DNA from: Isoetes taiwanensis
Lineage: Eukaryota > Streptophyta > Lycopodiopsida > Isoetales > Isoetaceae
Direction: 5' to 3'
Length of the DNA: 64,000 bases
NCBI GenBank assembly: GCA_021234155.1
Contig: JAJEKV010000109.1
Span: forward strand, 2,786,738 to 2,850,737
The position numbers and the translations under genes were made by a program. Positions 9,371 to 20,595 of this stretch are shown piece by piece (position 1 is the stretch's first letter; each line of letters opens with the position of its first letter). A model generated the notes under the pieces. The model had not been told where the DNA came from. It ran no database searches and worked only from the letters and a program-made list of their open reading frames with translations.

Positions 9371-12300
9371 ATGGCATTGGCCATTCAGCTCTTATTGCCT
9401 CCAAGGCCATTGCACTCTAATCTTTCTGTACTTAATTCTGGCGACCAAAGCTGCAGATTCAACTATGGATGCCAATTTTATGGCGCTCACCTTAGAAAAG
9501 GTCCAGTTTTAGGTAATGCTGGAAAGCGTAAGCGATGGATCGTGGCTGCGGCTTCTGGGGATTACTACACTGTTCTGGGAGTGGCCAGGGGTGCCACCAA
9601 GCAAGAGATTAAGACTGCTTATAGGAGGCTCGCCCGTAAGGTGCTTCCTTTTCTAGCTTCTTATATTCCCAATGCACGATGGAATTACCCTTAGCTTCGT
9701 TTAGAGGCTTCTAACAAATATGAATAATCAACGTGTCCTGTTGATGGTGCTGTTGTTTTGCCATTCGAAATTGAATTCCGAATGCAGAATTGTCTTTCTT
9801 TCTGAACTGCATTTGTAACCTCATAGGAAAGCACGAGGTGCTTTGTTCAGACTTGGTGTGTATGGACTAATGATATTCAATGGAGACACTCATTGTAACC
9901 CTTTCATGTTTGATCATCCTGCATGTTACAGCATTTCCTATGTTCCACCTACATGCAATTAACATCTTGATCGTTATAATGCAGTATCATCCAGATGTTA
10001 ACAAGGAACCAGGAGCAGAAGATAGATTCAAGGAAATTAGTACTGCTTATGAGGTCAGTCCTGAGAGGTTTCTGCAACCATTTGGAAACATGTTGAGGCC
10101 AATTGTATGTGAAATAACTAGAAACTTTTGGAATTGAAATTGCGGAGTGTGAAGATTGAGAAAAGTTTTCCAAAAAGATTTACCGAGGATAGAAAGAATG
10201 CATTTCATGTGTCTTCTTTTCTGCAGGAACTTCCAGTAATAGCAAAAAACAGGCAGGCAATGTTGCTTGACTAGGAATTTCTTTGTATATTAGATAACAG
10301 ACATTCCGAAGCCCTTAGCCTCACGGACTAGCACGAGATGCACGACATGCTTTTTATTCCAATGATATACACAACTGTGACTTTCCATCCCATAAACCAC
10401 ACCTGGTTTCTGTATAATGATAGTAGCTAACGAGATCCATGACCTGTTAATTTGCTAATTGTCAACTTCTTTTTAACCTCGACCTGTCACATGTCTAGAA
10501 CCCCTATAGTGAGGTAGGAAAAAATAATGCTAAGCGAGTGTGTGTTCTACCCCACGGACAGAAAATTTTGAGTATTGCTAAGAGGCTTTGTCCAACTCTT
10601 ATGAATAAAATTCTAGAGACCCATAGGGTCTATGAGGCCGAATATATGCAAGATTTTGGACCTGCAAGGAGGACCATAATCCTCCTAATCACAAAGTATA
10701 ACTTCTACAAAAGAGAAAATAGAAACTGATATTGTGCAACTTTGTGGGGATGTGTGCCAATTGCCACTCTAAATTACGTTCTGATGTCAGCACTTGATCG
10801 TTTCATATTTTGGGAAACCATGAACATTACCCTCTTGGGACCAAAGCTCTCCTCCTCTTTAGTGAGTCCTCACTTACACCATCTCCCTGTTGTGCCTCTT
10901 CTTAAACAGTGAAAAAGGAAGTTTTTTCTGCTTGCCAGATGGAATGCTTCTTGGGCTAACCAATACAGATCACACAACAGGCATTTTCTGTCCTTATGAT
11001 TAATATGCTTAGCCCTTATAAAGTACCCTGACTTGTCTTGTTGACGACCTCTTATTGTTTGGAAAGTCAATATCTAAGCACCCTACAATACAGCCATCAG
11101 GGGAAATGTTCAAAAACTTATTATCCAGAATCCAGAAAGAAATTCTTGTTTTTTAAATCTTTTTTTTTGGGAAGGGAAAAAGGAACTGAAATGAAACTAA
11201 AAATCTATCTGGTTTAAGAGGAGATAAAGATATCATCATCATCATCATATAGTAACATCACCCCCAAAAAAAAAAAAAAACCACCCAAACCCGACGCCCT
11301 TGCCCCCTCCCAAACAGAAAATGTCTGGACAAAGTTCTCCAATTGTAAATCCAACTAGTGTAGGCGAGAGAAGACACCCCTGTTTGACCCAGATGGTGCT
11401 GTACACTTTCTCTGAGGAGTGCATATCCATCCTTCTATATGCGGATGGTGTGGTACTTATATCCTCCTCCCCTGAAGGCCTTCAACATCATTTACTGGCA
11501 CTTCGAAAATTTTTGCATGCAAAGAGATCTCAAGGTGAACCTGGACAAAACAAAAGTAATGGTTTTCAACATGTCACGAGCTTGCATGCATCGCAACCCC
11601 TTCTTTTTTATGGATCAACAAGTAGAAGTGAGCTCTCATTATACTTATTTGGGGGTGCAATTTACCCATCTTCAGCATGAAAGATGCAGCACATGCAAGA
11701 CTCACAAAAGGATATGCCTCGCTTGCAATGTTAGAAAAAAGATGTTTCCAAGCAGATTTTCAAGACGGCCCAGCAAAACTCCACCTTTTCAATACCTTAG
11801 TTAGACCAGCTGCTTTATGCGGAGCCTTGATGTGGGGGATGGACATGACAGCTAAAGAATGGGCTCAAATAGAGAGGCTGCAAATCTATCTTCTGTCCAA
11901 AATGATTATGAGCAAAGTCTCGGTACCGCATCCTATCATGTTAGCAGAATTTTCAGCTACTCCTCTGCAGCTGGATGCAGCATTCCAGTTAGTGTCCTTT
12001 TTGCATAAGGTGCAGCAGCTTGGGTCGTCGCAGCAAGGTCAAAGCAGGCTTCCATGGATTGCCCTCAAGTCTTCAAAATGGTTGGCTGAAAAGGGAGTCC
12101 AAAAATGTTGGTACGCAAAGGCATCGCAATGGGCTGCCTCTTTGGGATTTGGTTTGCGAAATCTGCCTCCTTTCCAATATAACATGGCTGCAGCCAATAC
12201 TGTTGTAAATCCTAAAGCTAAAAAGAGACTTCAAAAAGATAAGAATCAGCTCCCGGGGGATTCAATATTCTTTGCAGTACAGGACATGTGCATGCAATAA

Positions 12301-15300
12301 AGGGGTTTTTTTTACCATTTCGTATTTGTATACTTACCATTAGGGGGTTTTTTTGCCATTATCTGGGGCAAAATATATACTTTAGGGGTTAAGTTAGCTT
12401 CCAAAGATCAGTATACTAAGGATATTTTTGGGCACCCTTCGAACGCAGATGTCCATAAGGTGCATCCCTCGGGAATCAGCTCATCAGGCACGATCTGGAA
12501 CTTTCATACATATCAAGGACATGGGTAACTCCAAGTGATCTTCCCACCAAAATGCAGTTCTACAAAGATCACTTCCTTGAGATCAATGAAGATGGTTTCA
12601 TCGAGCGGCCAGGATATTTGAATATTCACCTCGTACATAAAGTGAGACATGCTATTGGTCAGCTCAGGGTCTCATCTCATCAGCATGAGAGTGGGGCTGG
12701 CTGGGCGACTACACCCAAAGTCGAGCAGAAAAAGAGGGCTTGCAGATTGTGCCATTTGAATGCAATTGAGTCTGAGGAACACTTCATCTTTACATGTCCA
12801 GTCTATTATGAGATACGTGGCAGGTTTCATTGCTTGTTTCGCGAACCTACCTCCCTCTCAAAACTCATCAGATATAAAGACCAGAGATGTATAGCTCTTT
12901 TCCTCCACCAAATGACTGTTCATAGAAGAAATCTGTTGAAGGAGCAGGCTGGTGGGAGAGATAGACAAGGAAGTGACCTTACACAAAGGCAGATCACTCT
13001 CTTTCTCATTGGAGGGAATAATGATAATAAACGGAAGTCGGGTCCCCTTCCTGGACCTCCTAATCCGGTCCCAAGAGGGGTATCCATGAAAGTGTCAAGA
13101 AGAAGAAAACGGGCTGTAAAGGACAAACATAAGCAGTCCTTGGAGAAAACAAGTCTGACATCACTTCTGCTTTGAGCCAGTGGCCAAGAAGACAAAAGCT
13201 TCATGATTTCATCGTTTAGTTTTCTTTTTTTTTCATTTTTATGTAACATCTCTAGGAGGCTGCAAATGCGCCTCTAGATGCACATGATTGCTGTATAAAT
13301 GGTCTCATAGACCCAAGCGGTCTTTCATAGACATTAATACAATCTTTCTTTCTTTCTTTGGACATGATGGCAAGATTATATGGATGTGCATTGGACTTGA
13401 TTATCAGTGAACACGCGGAGATAAATCTTCTAGCAAAGGGTCAGGCCGGTTTTAGGAGAAATTTCTCAACAATAGATCATATCTTTACCTTGCGGTCTAT
13501 CATTGAGGAAGCTAAAGCAAAGAAAACAAAAGTTTATTGCTGCTTTGTGGATTTCCGCAAAGCCTTTGATACGGTCCCTCGGAATCGACTATTTCATAGA
13601 CTCACTGAACTGGGATTGGCGCATCAAGTCATATGGGCCGTTTTGATGCTCTATGAAAATGTTTTGGGAAGAATTAAAGTGGCCGGGGGCTGGTCGGATG
13701 ACATAAGGAGCACAATTGGGGTTAAACAGGGCTGTCCCTTATCCCCTACACTCTTTGGTGTGTACATTGACGAGCTGGAAAGCTTCATAGCAGCGCTTGG
13801 AGGTGCTGGATCTGCTTTAGCTGATGAATGCATATCCATCCTTCTATATGCGGATGATGTGGTCCTTATATCCTCTTCTCCTGAAGGCCTCCAGCATCAT
13901 TTAATGGCGCTTGAGAAATTTTGCGCTCAAAAAGTGAACTTGGACAAAACAAAAGTGATGGTTTTCAACACATCACGTGCTTGCATGCATCGCAGCACCT
14001 TCTTTTTCATGAATCAACAAGTGGAAGTGGTCTCTCATTATACTTACTTGGGGGTGCAATTTAAGGGTCCCGTCTTTAGCATGAAAGACGCAGCATATGA
14101 CAGACTCACAAAGGGATATGCCTCGCTTGCAATGCTAGAGAAGAAATTTTTCAAAGCAGATTTTCAAGATGTCCCAGCAAAGCTTCATCTTTTCAATACC
14201 TTAGTTAGACCAGCTGCCCTATAATAATGCCCTCAAACTGAAAATGTAATCAACAGAGAAGTTCTTGCTGAAATCAGCTTGCCCTTAGCCCCTAAGTGCA
14301 TGCACGTTTGCATATTACTAACAATAATTTTAAGGGCAGTTCTGTATTCCCAGCATTATGAAGGAAAGAAGGAATTTGAACTGCAAGGAGGGGTGGACCT
14401 CCTAGTTACTTAATGTAATCTATTGCCAAACATCTGTATTAGAATCTTAGGGAAAATTTCCATCAGAGATGTTCCATTTGCGCCATTGTGGTCGCTCCAA
14501 GCAACCCCTAATATCAGCATTGGCACCTTTTGTTTTCTATGGCTTCATCTTCTGGAAAGACTGCTTGCCTTGAGCCTTTTGGACTGTTCATATTTCTATT
14601 TTTGAGGACGGTCCTTCGTCATTTCCAATCATAGTACTTTGATCTCTAAAGGGGTGATAATGTAATAAGCAGGGAAGATAAAAATGAAGTGTTCCTCAGA
14701 CTCCACCTTGTTGAGATCACAACGTGCATTTTATATCCTTGCAATTGATATGCTGGTGGGAAGGCACTTTAAATGTTTCCATTGAAAACCTCATATTGTT
14801 TGGAAGGTCAATATCTAGATTACAAAAAAGCCATCAGTGTCTCCTTCTTGGAGGACAGCTTCATGGAAGGATTTAATCCAAGTCATAATAAACTGACCTT
14901 GTTCAAATTCAGGTACTCTCAGATGATGAGAAGAGACAAATGTATGATCAATTTGGAGAAGCAGGGATCAAAGGTCCAGCCGGGAGTACGGGTGCTTATG
15001 CGGTAAGATTATGCATACGATTACTGTTATATCTGGCTTTATGGATCTGAAGGCATGCAGCTTTTAAGAAACGAAAATACAATTTATACTTTAACAACTT
15101 AATTTAGACAGCTTATCTCGGAATAACTGCATAATGTGGCGAATTGGCTTAGCACCCATGTATGCAGACCAAAATCAGTTTCTTGCTAGCTTAGTCTGCA
15201 GCCACTGGAGTGGTTATAGAAATGGAAAACGTTAGAAGGACAGCATATGAAGGAGACAATGCAACAAAATGCCAAACTCAGTGCAGGATGTAAATATGAC

Positions 15301-18300
15301 AAGTATTAACAAAATAGATATTAATTGAGGCAGTGAGTACTTTGAAACACACTCATATCATACAAAGCTTTTTATCTCTATCCCTTTGTGAAAAATATAA
15401 AAGGCATGCATCTACTCTATACAAATCCTATGGATGTATGGCGTCAAGCAATCAATGTCAGGCATAATCGAAAGGGGAGGAGGAGACTTTCACAGAATAA
15501 CACCACGTTGGTTCCATGAGCATTTTTGTTATCTCTTGAACGTGCAGGATATTTACATTCTAATTTATGTATTAAATTAACATAATATCTACTTTCATTG
15601 CAGGCAAATCCGTTTGATCTACTTGAATCATTTTTTGGGGCAGGACTTGGAGGAATGGGTGGGCTTGGTGGTATGGGAGCTACTGGTTTTACCCCGCGAC
15701 GCAATGCACCTGTCCAGGGTGATGATGTTAGGTAATTTTATGAGTTTCAGTAGATGGATCCAAGAATCCTTACATCATGTGATTTTCAACTGAACCTGCA
15801 TATCTCAGGCATCATATATATTTTAGGGTCAGGTCACTTAATTAATTTTCTGGTTGTATGGAAATACTTGATCATGTACTGTGTTCAATGTTATGCGTTT
15901 AACAAGCTTCACATCACCTCTTTGTTGTGGACAGATATGACATGACTCTGGATTTTACTGCTGCAATATTTGGGATTGAAAAGGAATTTGATGCATATCA
16001 TTTGGAGTTGTGCACTGCCTGCAAAGGTACTGGGGCCAGATCTGGTACAAGCCGTAAGATTTGTCCAACCTGTGGTGGAAGAGGCCAAGTAATGCGAACA
16101 CAAGAGACTCCATTTGGTCTGTTCTCTCAGGTAAACGTTTCACTGTTCAAGAATAATGTGAGAAGAAGGCAGGCGGTAAATTTTGTCTTCAGGCTGCCCT
16201 GGATATTGCTGGAAAATTTATGTTTCAATGTGATCTTATTAGCATCCGTAGTAACTTTTCTATCTTTATTATTATTGGAAAATTAGAGAAGCTACTATCT
16301 TCTTAGGTGCTTACTTAACTTGGAAAAAGGTCACATACTGATATAATCACCATGCATGCCTACTCAAGTTCAGTCCATGGTTAATTTTATGATAATTACA
16401 AAGGCTATATTCTAGAGATTCTACAAGTCTTGTGAGTACGATCCTGAAGATGATTGCTAGACTTGCCCTCATCAAGGTTAAATGTCAGAAATGTTAAATC
16501 AGTGTTCTGAAGATGCTAGAATATTAGAGGACGGGATAATGCAGCATTTACTTTGTTGTGCAATAAGATCTTGTTTTATTCTTGTGTATATAAAGTATTA
16601 CTTGAATGAATTTTGAGCCATAGTATCTCCTAATTCTGTCATAATGCAAACTTGCTTCCTTGTTCATTACTATAGGTTTCAGTATGTACTACTTGTGGAG
16701 GAGAAGGGGAGGTCATCTCGGATAATTGTCGGAGATGTGGTGGCGAAGGACGCTTACGTGTGAAGAAGGCTATAAAAATCACAATTCCACCTGGTGTGGA
16801 CAATGGAAGTACACTCCGGGTGCGTGGAGAGGGTGATGCTGGTTTAAGAGGGTAAATGCCATTAGACATATACTTTGAAGCATCTATACTCTGTGTTTGG
16901 CTTAACATTGGCTTTCGGTATCAAACAATAGCATGGTGAAAATCTGGAAAAATTAGCTGCAAGTATCTCCCTAAGTAGCATCTGCAGGTTTCATACAGCA
17001 GCAAAAACATAAGATCCGTCTTCATTAAAGACATGTCTCTATGAAGGAATATACGCACTATTTTGCTCTGCACCATGTTTTTTTGGATATTGTACACTAA
17101 ATAGTACGTCACTGCCCTTAGGATAATTGTCGAAGGAAATCCATTCAGTTTGGCATACAATGTTAGTCGATGATTTTAGGAATTGTAATTGCAATATTGC
17201 ATCTTTCATTTGATATTCATTTTGAACCTTGTTTTTTTATGGAAGACTGCTTGCTTGTTCTTCCTTTTTCAAAATCATGAGGTTCCGTGCATGGTATAGT
17301 TGAGCTTGTGTATGACTTCTATTGCATCACTGTTTGTTTTAACACACTAATTTTCTTATGTAGTGGTCCACCAGGTGATCTATACGTAAATTTGACTCTG
17401 AGGGATGTTCCTGGAATTCAAAGAGATGGCATCAACTTATACTCCAACATCTCTATCAACTACACTGATGCAATTCTTGGCACCATATTGCAGGTCTGGT
17501 TCTGATTCTGTACTTCAATTTCCTCCCTCTTAGCCAGAGGACATTTTATGTATTAGGTAATCTTTGGATGGGGGGCCTTTACGCCCCATAAAAATTTGAG
17601 GCGGCCCCGCCAGACGAGGCGGCGCACGAGCGGCGGAGCCGCGAGTGCGCCGCCGAGTCTGGCGGCGCCGCCGAGAATTTTTGAGGGGCGTAAAGGCCCC
17701 CCATCCAAAGATTACCAAACGTAATGCACGTTTGGTTCAAATTTCCACCACTGCAATGATGCCACGTGTACATTATAGTCTGTTCCGACATTTTGGCCGC
17801 TGAAAACTCTGCTATGAAGAATGAAGAGAGATTTTCTGCAAAAGGATACAGATTCTGCTATGGTGATGCTTGATTCTAAAAAGGGCGTAAGCTTAATGTA
17901 TTGGAAGCAGAGCAGCTGCATGTGCATAGAAATACAACCCAGATAAGAAATCATTGTGTTTGCTCCATTGCATTCGATATCTGCTCTATGAAAACCAGTG
18001 ACAGACCTATAGTATTTCATGGATGGAGGAGTAGACCAAGTCGCTCTTTTTTTCTCTTTAGAGCAGATGAAAACACAGGCACTGTTTAAAATACAATAGA
18101 GATCATTGCTGCCGGGAATACAATAGAGATCTAGCCTCTTCTCAGCCGGGAAATGAGAGCAAACCTGGATTTTCTCCTATTTCTTGCATGTAATACTTGC
18201 AACATCGGTAGCAAAACAGTCCACATTCTCGCTGCATAATGTTTTTTCTTGAATCTGCACTTCAATGCCATCGCTTTTGTTGATTCGAAACAGAGGAATG

Positions 18301-20595
18301 GATTCGTCACATTGATTCGAAACAGCGGAATGGATTCGTCGCTTTGCTTGAGAAGGGTTGATTCGAAACAGAGGAATAGAGAAACAGCGGAATAAAGAAA
18401 CAGAGGAATAGAGAAACAGCGGAATAAAGAAACAGAGGAATAGAGAACCAGCGGAATGGATTCGTCGCTTAGAAATAGAAACAGAAGTCGACTTAGGAGC
18501 TCATGAAGCGGAATGGAAGAAACAGAGAAATAGAAAAACAGGGAATAGAGAAACATGGAAAAGGAAACAGAGGAATAGTGAAACAGGGGAAAGGGGCCAG
18601 TGGCGGCGCCGCTACGCAAAAGTCGGAATGTGATTCCGCGTGATAATTTTGATGAAATAATGCTATAATTTGAACCAAACGTGCATTACGTACCACTATA
18701 TTCATTTGATAACAAGTAGAACACTTATGATATGTCAGTATCCTACACTCAAGCCTGTAAATAGAATTTAAGGCTCTCAATCATACATACAAGTAGCTAT
18801 TGTACATGCATGCAAAAACCAAGCCATATCCAAATTTTGTGGCCATCTAAATCAATCTAAGGCAACTCACATAGTTACTAGACCATACAGATCAAGAATT
18901 CGACTTAGATGCTTAGGGCCTGGAAGGTTTAAAACGTTGTTCTATTCTGAATACACAGAAGGCAAGATCATATGCTTATTTAGAAGTTGGCTCATTGTCC
19001 TGGAGACAAAATAACATTTGTATTTGTAGTTGTAATTTCAATCTGGCGTTCTTATATATTGAGCTTTATACCAGTATGGAATTGTAAAATGAGGTTCTAT
19101 TACCATGTATCCTAAATGAGTTGAATCATTCTTGAGTATAACATACCATGTATCCTAAATGAGTTGAATCATTCTTGAGTATAACAGGTAAGTTTTCTGT
19201 TACAGGTCAATACAGTAGAAGGCCAAAAGGAGCTTCAAATTCCAGCAGGCACACAACCTGGGGACGTACTTGTACTTCCTAGGCTTGGGGTTCCAAGACT
19301 TAATCGGATTTCGGTTCGAGGAGATCACTTCTTTACAGTCAAAGTTGCAATACCGGCACGAATAAGGTATCAATTATGGAAAACAAGTGATGTGTTTTTT
19401 TTGCTTTATAATTGCTTTTTAATTGCATAATTCAGTAGACCTCTCATAGTTTTCTTATAAATTGATTCAAGTATTTCATTCTCTGCGCTGGGCAGTAATG
19501 CAGAACGAGAACTTGTAGAAGAGCTAGCTCTTCTCCAAAAGAATAAGGGAGGTCGTGCAGGCGCAAAGGCCCGTGTGACAAGTAGATCTCCAAGTAAGTA
19601 AATTGAACGTTCCTCTAAGTAGGTAGTAAGTGTATATTTCTTCCAGAAGCTGAAAGTCATGTGAAAACATTACGCACATGGATTTTGCTGATATGACATC
19701 ATTGCCAATTGCACCTACTGAATGATGTAGATAAGTAGATTAGACACTAGGACAGCATTTACTTAGTATAAGATAAATCCCCATTACGGCAATGCCCCAT
19801 TTCTGAAACCTTGCCTACGTAAACAAAGCAAATGCTCCCATAACACTCCCGTTGAAGACACCTGCTCTTAACTGGAGATTTTTGCAAGAAGACAAATCAA
19901 GAAAAAGTTCATCTTTAGAAGACAAGCGAAATTCCAGAAGAGGACAAACCCAGGTACGTTTTGAGCTTTTCAGATGCTCCCTCTACCCTCTGAAAATTTC
20001 AGGTCGCCTGTGTCATGTAGGACGAATTAAGGAACTCCGATGGTAATGGGAATCCAATATCCTGATCTTGCTTTGCCATGAGGCACAGAAAAACCCAAAA
20101 GTCAGGCTAATGGGGATCTACTCAAATACAGACCTCATTTGCTTTCAGATTGTGTATTTTCTTGTGTACATTTTATCCAAGATACTTTCTTTGAATTTAA
20201 CTTAATGTCTGCCTGCGGATTACTTGCTCATGAGTCATGCATCATGTATGAGCATTAAGCATTGTCTTTATATCCTCCATCAAAGGCCATCCTTTATTTA
20301 AAGCTTCCAAACTTGATCCTAATGGATGCAGATACTGTGGACAAAACTAAGCTGAAAGAACAAGAAGATTTATCTGAAGGCAAAGGGCAGCCAGAGCAGC
20401 AGGATGGTGTTTGGGGTGCTCTTAAAGGCCTTATTGGGTAATGGCATATCTATGACATGTTTGTTCATAGGCATCATGCATTAAAACCTACTGGGGAGAG
20501 AGCTTTTGAAATGAACTGTTGAGTGACTTCGCTGTTTTATGATTTATAGATCCGTAGCTGAGGGGGCGCTGAAGTGGCTGAAAAGTAACATATAG
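9371..20595 (+). CDS. Chloroplast DnaJ (Hsp40) co-chaperone, type A, 11 exons
   Basis: Co-chaperone that would recruit and stimulate stromal Hsp70. Exons: 9371-9640, 9985-10053, 14913-15002, 15604-15731, 15935-16130, 16676-16851, 17364-17493, 19206-19366, 19496-19593, 20332-20437, 20550-20595. All introns are GT-AG, the reading frame is continuous, and the product is 489 residues ending at TAG. Residues 1-60 look like a plastid transit peptide. The J domain starts at DYYTVLGV (64) with HPD at 92-94. A Gly-rich linker ([14 protein letters not shown]) follows. Four CXXCXGXG zinc modules have cysteines at 212/215, 229/232, 255/258 and 269/272, followed by the substrate-binding C-terminal domains and a tail [10 protein letters not shown]. 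The order and the [13 protein letters not shown] and GEVIS motifs match, from memory, the Arabidopsis At1g80030 type of plastid DnaJ. Intron 2 is 4.9 kb and intron 7 is 1.7 kb, both swollen by mobile DNA. Confidence 0.93.
11245..13352 (+). mobile_element. 5'-truncated non-L1 LINE with 5' inversion, in DnaJ intron 2
   Basis: From about 11408 the plus strand reads reverse transcriptase: [12 protein letters not shown] (catalytic motif with Asp changed to Gly), [21 protein letters not shown] and YTYLGVQF, then connector and thumb to 12300. At 12552-12950 comes the C-terminal zinc motif [15 protein letters not shown]...C. Two frameshifts (near 11510 and 11670) and a gap of about 250 bases break the frame. 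Just upstream, 11410-11290 encodes the preceding RT block [19 protein letters not shown] on the opposite strand. The 3' end is non-coding and finishes at 13352 with a short CTTT tail. It lies in the sense orientation within the intron. Confidence 0.8.
13358..14224 (+). pseudogene. Internal reverse-transcriptase fragment of the same non-L1 LINE family
   Basis: One open frame of 288 codons covers the RT palm: [29 protein letters not shown] (first catalytic Asp), [29 protein letters not shown] (the catalytic Asp pair intact), LDKTKVMVF and YTYLGVQF, ending at RPAAL then a stop. The adjacent copy continues past this point ([12 protein letters not shown]), so this one is cut at its 3' side; its 5' part is also missing. 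It starts six bases after the CTTT tail of the neighbouring LINE. The frame is unbroken although the element is incomplete, so it is younger or less decayed than its neighbour. It is carried in intron 2 of the DnaJ gene. Confidence 0.85.
17556..17716. mobile_element. GC-rich hairpin (MITE-like) in DnaJ intron 7
   Basis: The two ends are a perfect inverted repeat of 32 bases starting GGTAATCTTTGGATGGGG, with pairing continuing to about 60 bases with a few mismatches. The central part folds again, with arms GGCGGCGCAC/GTGCGCCGCC. The entire 161 bases is therefore one stem, and it is far more GC-rich than the intron around it. No coding capacity. No clear target duplication: the left flank is TTA and the right flank AAA. 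Confidence 0.8.
17719..18691. mobile_element. 973-bp non-autonomous element with perfect 25-bp terminal inverted repeats
   Basis: The left end begins ACGTAATGCACGTTTGGTTC and the right end is its exact reverse complement, matching over 25 bases. ACCA occurs next to both ends and could be part of a short target duplication, but on the left one base separates it from the repeat. No transposase frame is present. The interior carries a tandem array (18290-18580). The element lies in DnaJ intron 7, two bases after the GC-rich hairpin element. Confidence 0.75.
18290..18580. repeat. Tandem array of ~16-bp units (GAAACAGAGGAATAGA type)
   Basis: Units alternate between GAAACAGAGGAATAGA and GAAACAGCGGAATAAA in the central part (about 18365-18455), giving a 32-bp higher-order period. 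More diverged units with GGAATGGATTCGTC lie on either side. The array is inside the 973-bp inverted-repeat element. Confidence 0.8.
19101..19186. repeat. Perfect 43-bp tandem duplication before DnaJ exon 8
   Basis: Two identical copies start at 19101 and 19144 with TACCATGTATCCTAAATGAG. The second copy ends 19 bases before the exon 8 acceptor at 19205, so the duplication probably covers branch-point space. The perfect identity suggests a recent event. Confidence 0.9.
19889..19953 (+). other. Candidate alternative (poison) exon of the DnaJ gene
   Basis: A 65-base segment has an acceptor TTTTTGCAAG on its left and a donor CAGGTACG on its right, and an open frame in the phase delivered by exon 9 ([14 protein letters not shown]...). 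Because 65 is not a multiple of 3, including it shifts the next exon (20332) into a frame that reaches TGA after seven codons. Skipping it joins exon 9 to exon 10 in frame, so the main protein needs it skipped. Confidence 0.4.

Noticed and set aside
9880-10137. Single continuous frame over DnaJ exon 2
   Set aside because: The frame runs through both splice sites; only 9985-10053 is coding.
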